DNA of 21,687 bases from Jimgerdemannia flammicorona. Lineage: Eukaryota > Mucoromycota > Endogonomycetes > Endogonales > Endogonaceae. Positions 16,757 through 21,687 of this stretch are shown here, piece by piece (position 1 is the stretch's first letter; each line of letters starts with the position of its first letter). The stretch spans positions 1-21,687 of the forward strand of contig RBNI01001601.1 in the NCBI GenBank assembly GCA_003990745.1, written 5' to 3'. The position numbers were made by a program, and so were the translations under genes. The notes below the pieces were generated by a model. It made no database searches. It saw only the letters and a list, made by a program, of their open reading frames with translations, and had not been told where the DNA came from.

Positions 16757-18215
16757 CTTAAATACTTAGCAGTAGTCTGGACAGTAGATAAGTTCCACTA
16801 CTACCTAGCCAGGAAACACTTCACAATTCGAACAGACCATTCTGCTCTTGCCTGACTATTCTACACTCTGAACCCTAAAGAAATATATACTAGATAGATC
16901 TACAGACTGCAAGAGTATAACTGTACTATCAAATACTACCTAAGAAGAACTAATGCCAATACTGATACACTCTCAAGGACATTCTGAAATACTACTATCA
17001 AGACTATTCAATATGAATAAGAAGCTATATTATAGATTAATTAGCTATCTTGAGTAGTAGAAGATGTCCAACTACCTTAAACCCTAGACTATTACCATCA
17101 TCAACTAGACTTAGAAACAATTTAAACTAGATAATACCATACTCAAAAAAGGAGAAAAACTCATCATACCTAAATACAAGAAGTATCAAGTAATGAAGGA
17201 AGTGCATAAATAAGGATATTTAGAAGAAATTAATATATATGATAAGGCAAGAAGAACTATATAGTAGTCTAAAATAGAAGGAGACCTATATCAATTTGTC
17301 AAAGGGTATGATAAGTACTAAAAACAGAAACAAGATCAGTAAGACCAAGTACCCAGGTCATCAAGAATCAAACCTATCTCCTTTCATTACATTATAATAG
17401 ATATCATTAGACTACTACCAGTAACTCTATTAGAGAACTACTATATTATAGTTATTGTAGATTTCTTTATCAAATAGATAGAAGCAGGAGTATTATAAGA
17501 AGCCAATATTCTCTCTATTGCTGACTTCTTGTACTGAGAAATCATCTGCTACTATAAGACACTAAGAAAAATTACCATAGACTGCAGTACAGAATTTATT
17601 AACAGATTCCATGAGATAATATATCAGAAATACAAGATTCAGTATATCAAGACTACTGTATATTACTCTTAAGAAAATAGATAGACAAAAAGAACCAACA
17701 AGATTCTCAAGAATATTCTGGCCAAGATCTCAGACATATATAAGAATTGGAATAACTATCTCTCAACTACCCTCTCTGTTCTATGAGATATATAATTACA
17801 GAGTATACACTTTATCCCAAGAGAACTGCTCTTCAGAGAAGAAGATTCTGATAGAACCTCAGTCATAAATCTAAACCTAACTTGGTGACAGATTGACTCA
17901 GAAATCCAGAGACTACACCAAATTAGGAAGAAGGTAGAAGATTATATTATCAAGTTACAAGTGCTAATAAAAAAGAATATAGAAAAGTATTATAAGACTC
18001 TAGAATCCATTCAAATTGAAGAAAAGGTTCTACTATATCAAAATATAGTAGAAGCCTTGTGGTCACAAAAACTAAAGCCCAAATAGGAAGAACTCTTCTA
18101 TGTGTAAGATATTAAAAGAACTACCTTCTAGCTTAAAAAACTCTTAGAGACCATATTGTCTACTACAGTATACAGGAACAGATTCAAGAAGTACTACAAA
18201 CTTATACAAGAGAAG
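16757..18215 (+). pseudogene. pol: RNase H (right half) and integrase of Ty3/gypsy element e2
   Basis: Starting exactly after the 3' LTR, the frame reads LKYLAVVWTVDKFHYYL, TIRTDHSALA and NANTDTLSR, the rest of the RNase H begun at 188-303. Integrase follows in several frames: a zinc-domain region (about 17170-17340, HKQGYLEEI, KGYDKY), a core with HYIIIDIIRLLPVTL (about 17387-17430) and ITIDCSTEFINRFHEII (about 17570-17620), a strand reading TKRTNKILKNIL (about 17690), and a C-terminal domain with EEKVLLYQNIVEALW and VYRNRFKKYYKL (about 18020-18205). Stops and frameshifts are numerous and TpA is very common, so e2 is far more decayed than e1. No chromodomain is seen, which suggests a different Ty3/gypsy lineage from e1. 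Confidence 0.85.
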
Positions 18216-18833
18216 CAAAATATGATGACTGCCCATGAGGTTCTAGTTTATGAATCATAATAGCATGTCTTGTGACTAGTAGACAATCTGTCTAGACTAT
18301 TCTTTAAGAGATACAGTACTAATAACTACTCATCTATGAGACTTTTGAAGTTAGAGGAGTTCAAACCATCAACTGATTAGTTAAGATCAGAATCAGGTCC
18401 TTGCTTTATATAAAGGAAACTACTCTTCACTATCATGCCAAAATATATAAGAAAGATACCAGCCTATAAATACCACTTTTTGACTCCCTACCAGAGGTTA
18501 TAGAATTAGAAAATTTTTCAGACTAGACTAATGAATAAGAACATTTAAGAGAAGATCCTTATTCAGGAGGAAGATATAATAGTGATCTCAGAATAGTGAT
18601 ATCATCACAGAAGACAGCCTTTTCTTATAAGCCACTAGATCAGAATATAAGAAGATTATATAGTATAACTCACTCAGGCTACAAGATGAGTAATGATGAC
18701 CAATTATGAGTCATAATAACTATAAGATAGAGATCTCAAGAAATATAAAAGAAGAACCAGAAAACTACAGTAGCAGCAACTCAAATAAGACTCACAAACT
18801 TTAAAATAGTTTGAAAGACTTACTATAAACAAA
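18216..18833. other. degenerate e2 sequence between pol and ORF3
   Basis: AT-rich and stop-rich. Short coding-looking pieces (AHEVLVYES, RLLKLEEFKPS, FLTPYQRL) up to about 18480 suggest a decayed pol C-terminus. The remainder, to 18833, shows nothing recognisable. It occupies the place of the pol-ORF3 spacer of e1. Confidence 0.45.
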
Positions 18834-19693
18834 ATGCCTACTGCTTACCAAACTATAAGGTCCAGAAACCACCAAGACTTCTTAGTCTAAGAAAGGATAT
18901 TTCAAAACATCAGGAGAGCTATGAGGATCTGCACCAGAAGAATTCCTAGCCTTAATCTAGGTATTGGTAACCCTTATCACTTTACTCTCTACTGTTATAA
19001 AATGGAGACAAGAATTACTACTGTTACTGAATATCTCTAGATATGACAGAAATACAAAATAAGAAATCTCTTCTACTGAAAATTCCCTCAGGCCAGTCTC
19101 CAAGAGATATAAGATGCCATCTCTATAAATTGAGGGTAGTCAAAAAGATCCATCAGATCTTCAGATATATACCTTGATCAATCTCTAACTTGGAGTATAC
19201 CAGAGTCTCAGACTTTAAGGAATTATCAGCCTACTGCACAGATATACTAAAAGTCATAGTAGCTACAGAAGCCTAATCTACTATTACTCTCAAAAGTGAT
19301 AAGATAGAAGAGTTCTGGAATCTTATCCTCAAGAAAAATCCAGATCAATTTTTGCAAGGATTAATCTCAGTATTCCAAGGCCCCAGTATCTAGGTCAGAC
19401 CCCCTCAAGACCCCACCTTTGTCCCCTACTTTGTGGAGAAAAACATCATAGATTGGAGAGCTCCTGATCTCCTTCTTACTGCTATTGAACATAATGATAT
19501 CACTGATGATGACATCATTCTGCTAATCAACACATATAAAACAAATAAAACAGAAATATTTGCTGACCTTATTTCCTTTGAAGATATCCTGTCTCCAATC
19601 TCTAGTCTTGATGACAGTGATGAAGATAAAGTCTCTAGAATTTTGAATATTCTACTCTATTTTATTTATATAACTATTTGTTTGAGCACTTAA
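18834..19693 (+). pseudogene. ORF3 of e2, homologue of e1 ORF3
   Basis: ATG at 18834 (context ACAAAATGCC) begins a frame that reaches about 19115. One base is then missing and the frame at 19118 continues to TAA 19691-19693, for about 286 residues. Compared with e1 ORF3, both have Phe at residue 23, then I-x2-A at the same offsets, LNL, and CYK (18993 here, 15291 in e1), followed by a shared TT-x-L-x-IW-x-Y-x-I pattern, all without gaps. Later pieces correspond: KKIHQI, SNLEYTRVSDFKELS, NPDQF (19337-19351), VFQGPSIQV and EIFADLISF (19553-19579). About nine stops occur before the clean last part (19433-19693). Function unknown; the acidic C-terminus (SSLDDSDEDK) parallels that of e1. Confidence 0.82.
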
Positions 19694-19694
19694 A

Positions 19695-20250
19695 TGTTCT
19701 GGTATTCTGATCTTACATAACTATCAGAAATTATTCCAGCATCCTGATCTTACATACATAACTGTCAGAAATTATTCCAGTATTCTGATCTTATATAACT
19801 ATCAGAAATTATTTCAGCATTCTGATCTTATACTATTATTTGTACAGATACTCAAATTTGTATTTATAATCTAAAATTTTCTATATTCAAGTATCTTATT
19901 TATTTGGTTATTAATATTTATATTTAGTTTTATAACTTAGCAACTATTGAATTATATTTTGTATAAATATTCCTCTCATTTCTTTAAAATAAAGTCAGTA
20001 TTAAAACACTTAAGCATTTAAGTACCCAATTACTCAAGAGCACAAAAATTCTACCTCTACTCAATTCTATATAAGTAAATCTAAGAGATAATAGAATAGT
20101 TTAAAGATAAGAAGTTTGAGGACTATAAGACCTTAGAAAGATACTCCAATAGAACTTACTTATAAAAAACATATAGTTGGTCTAAGAGATATACCTTGAA
20201 GAGAATCTAATATACTTAGAGAACTCAGCACCCACTATGTGATATTATAG
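19695..20250 (+). repeat. probable 3' LTR of e2 (approximate)
   Basis: Starts about TGTTCTGG just after the ORF3 stop, as in e1 where ORF3 ends at the LTR. It contains TGTATAAATATTCCTC and AAAATAAAGTCAG near 19958-19995, the same TATA/AATAAA pairing as the e1 LTR. A stretch with AGACCT...ACTTATAA (near 20129-20166) resembles e1 LTR 938-977. There is no second copy in the window, so both ends are estimates. Confidence 0.5.
19702..19833. repeat. 37 bp tandem repeat, about 3.5 copies
   Basis: Units begin GTATTCTGATCTTA and end AAATTATTCCA. Copies are at 19702-19738, 19739-19779 (with 4 extra bases), 19780-19816, and a partial copy at 19817-19833. It lies in the U3-like part of the presumed e2 LTR. 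Confidence 0.85.
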
Positions 20251-20299
20251 ATCTTAAATTAGTATATACTTTGCTACCATTTATATATATTAATAAAAA

Positions 20300-20425
20300 A
20301 TTTAGTATAAATACCCTACTCTCTAAAGTAAAATAAACCTCAGTTCCCAATAACAGTCTCAATAATCTTACAAATATACTTCAACTGAGCTAATTTGCTC
20401 AATACAATACTCCTACAAGTTATCT
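20300..20425 (+). promoter_or_regulatory. second LTR-like core promoter and possible LTR end
   Basis: AGTATAAATACCCTACTC is followed closely by AAAATAAACCTCAG (about 20307-20340), the same pattern as the LTR promoters of e1 and e2. Near 20411-20420 there is CTCCTACA, and TGGCGAACTTGG follows at 20429-20440, which could be an LTR end and PBS of another element. No partner LTR is present, so this is tentative. Confidence 0.3.
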
Positions 20426-20512
20426 AATGGCGAACTTGGTGATTAATTTTAAAATCATGTCTTAATGACTTATCTTCCTCAATACTAAGGTTGGGTTCAT
20501 GAGATATATGCC

Positions 20513-21020
20513 ATGAACTATAAAGTAATCAATATAATGCATTTTGGAAGACTTTGCCAATCTAGGCTTCTAAACACAGTCACAATGCTTCCATACTTGG
20601 AGGAGTTTTTCATTGCTATGTTGGACCTTATGGTACTATATAAACTACCCCAATCATTACTTTATCGCTGTCTTGTTTCTTATTCTCATTGGTATATTCA
20701 TTTAATTTTAGGTGACCATCAAGATTATGTATGAACATGTGAACAATATACATAGCTCTGGCACATTCATGAGTACTTTGCAAGAGGAATGAAAATCAAC
20801 TATCTGAAGTAGGCGGATGTTTCGGGATGGTACCAGAAATGCTAGTCAAAAAAGTATGCAAGAATAGTATTGAAGAATAGTTGGGTGGATGCCTGATATG
20901 AAAAGAGAGCCATGTTGGTATAATAGAGCATAAAGTGCTATAGTTTGGGCTCTATAGTAAATTTAATTATAGTCATTAGAAAATTTTAAAAAACCAGACA
21001 AACTGAACATAAATATATAT
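20513..21020 (+). pseudogene. degenerate coding-like stretch, unrecognised
   Basis: An open stretch of 73 codons (20513-20734) continues in the same frame with frequent stops to about 21030, reading pieces such as LWHIHEYFARGMKINYL and RIVLKNSWVDA. The stops are TGA or TAG where Trp or Arg would fit. It may be the upstream part of the next entry, which is in another frame, or a separate decayed ORF. I do not recognise a family. Confidence 0.35.
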
Positions 21021-21687
21021 ATGGTAAATAATACAAGAGGATGCTTGATTAAGATGCCCAAAGAAGAATTTGCCAAATTGCATAAAGCTTTTTAAGCTCT
21101 TAGTAAGCCTAAATAGGATATTTTCTTAATAGCCCAACTCAGATCTATAGATAGAGAAGTGATCAATACTAGTTGACATCTCAAGAACAAGACTTATATC
21201 AATAAGAGAACTATTTACTGCTGGAATTGTAATACTCCTATCTGTCAAAAAACTTATCTCAATATACTTGGTATTGACTGCAATTATTTTGAAAATATCT
21301 AAAATCATTTGCTCAAGAATAGTCTTCTATTATGAGTTTATAGTAATGTAAAGAGAATGTTGCAGTGAAAAACCAAGATAGTTATTGATAAAGATATAGC
21401 TACTATAGTTAAGAATTTTCTCATAAATTATACTGAAGTTTATAGTTTACCTAGCTCAGTGAGAAATATTAATCAAGTCACCCAATTAATTATTATTTTA
21501 CTCACAGAAATGAGCTATAAGTCTATATACAGTGACTTCTTAGCCAGTCTAGAAGATAGCACTCTGAACATACTCAAATATAATGTATTTTGCAAATTGT
21601 GACATCAGTTGACTCTATACATATATCTAAATAATAAGCCCCAGAACTAATTTATATAATTCTTATCCACAGTTATAGAATAATCTA
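21021..21687 (+). pseudogene. decayed transposase-like protein, cut by the window end
   Basis: One frame from ATG 21021 to the window edge, with about ten stops. It reads MPKEEFAKLHKAF, YCWNCNTPICQKTYLNILGID, then a PSSVRN-x-NQ piece, EMSYKSIYSDFLASL and LKYNVFCKL-HQLTLYIYL. From memory this resembles a family common in some fungal and animal genomes in which a PVC-K-FL-GI segment precedes a TFCKLW-x-L-P-I-V-M-P-x-TDLC segment, annotated as uncharacterised or transposase-like. The catalytic part would lie beyond the window. The family assignment is uncertain; that it is decayed coding sequence is more secure. Confidence 0.45.

Overview
The window is a eukaryotic, almost certainly filamentous-fungal, transposon graveyard. 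It holds a chromodomain Ty3/gypsy LTR element, a Tad-type LINE with poly(A), LTRs with TATAAATA plus AATAAA, and heavy transition-type mutation that has turned CAA/CAG/CGA/TGG codons into stops. I see no host gene. The species cannot be named from the sequence; a dikaryon is the best guess.

The layout is a four-part nest. (1) The oldest layer is a badly decayed Ty3/gypsy element, called e2 here. Its RNase H is split between 188-303 and 16757 onward. It continues through integrase (to about 18215), a downstream third ORF (18834-19693) and a probable 3' LTR (from about 19695). (2) A second Ty3/gypsy element, e1 (304-16756), sits inside the e2 RNase H. It has 797/786 bp LTRs and a perfect 5 bp target duplication CTTAA; removing it and one duplication rejoins the e2 frame exactly. 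e1 has the order LTR, PBS, gag, zinc knuckle, dUTPase, protease, RT, RNase H, integrase, chromodomain, ORF3, polypurine tract, LTR. It would be about 9.04 kb without its own insertions. (3) A 5.7 kb LINE (5932-11675) is inserted in the e1 integrase with a 14-17 bp duplication and a poly(A) tail. (4) A 1.6 kb minus-strand retroposon (13548-15184) is inserted in e1 ORF3 with a 16 bp duplication and poly(A). It carries a large 9-bp-unit minisatellite.

The main biological observation is ORF3, an unrecognised protein of about 285 residues between pol and the 3' LTR. It occurs in both e1 and e2, two otherwise different Ty3/gypsy elements. The two copies start with ACAAAATGCC or a near match, align without gaps for about the first 95 residues, share several motifs including a C-terminal FADLI-F, and have nearly the same length. 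e1 also has a TATAAATA box 65 bp upstream of the ORF3 ATG. The second notable point is a dUTPase domain in frame between the gag zinc knuckle and the protease of e1.

The left end (1-187) is a CpG-rich palindromic array next to the truncated e2. The right end (about 20300-21687) holds another LTR-like core promoter and a degenerate coding region that resembles, from memory, a transposase-like family.
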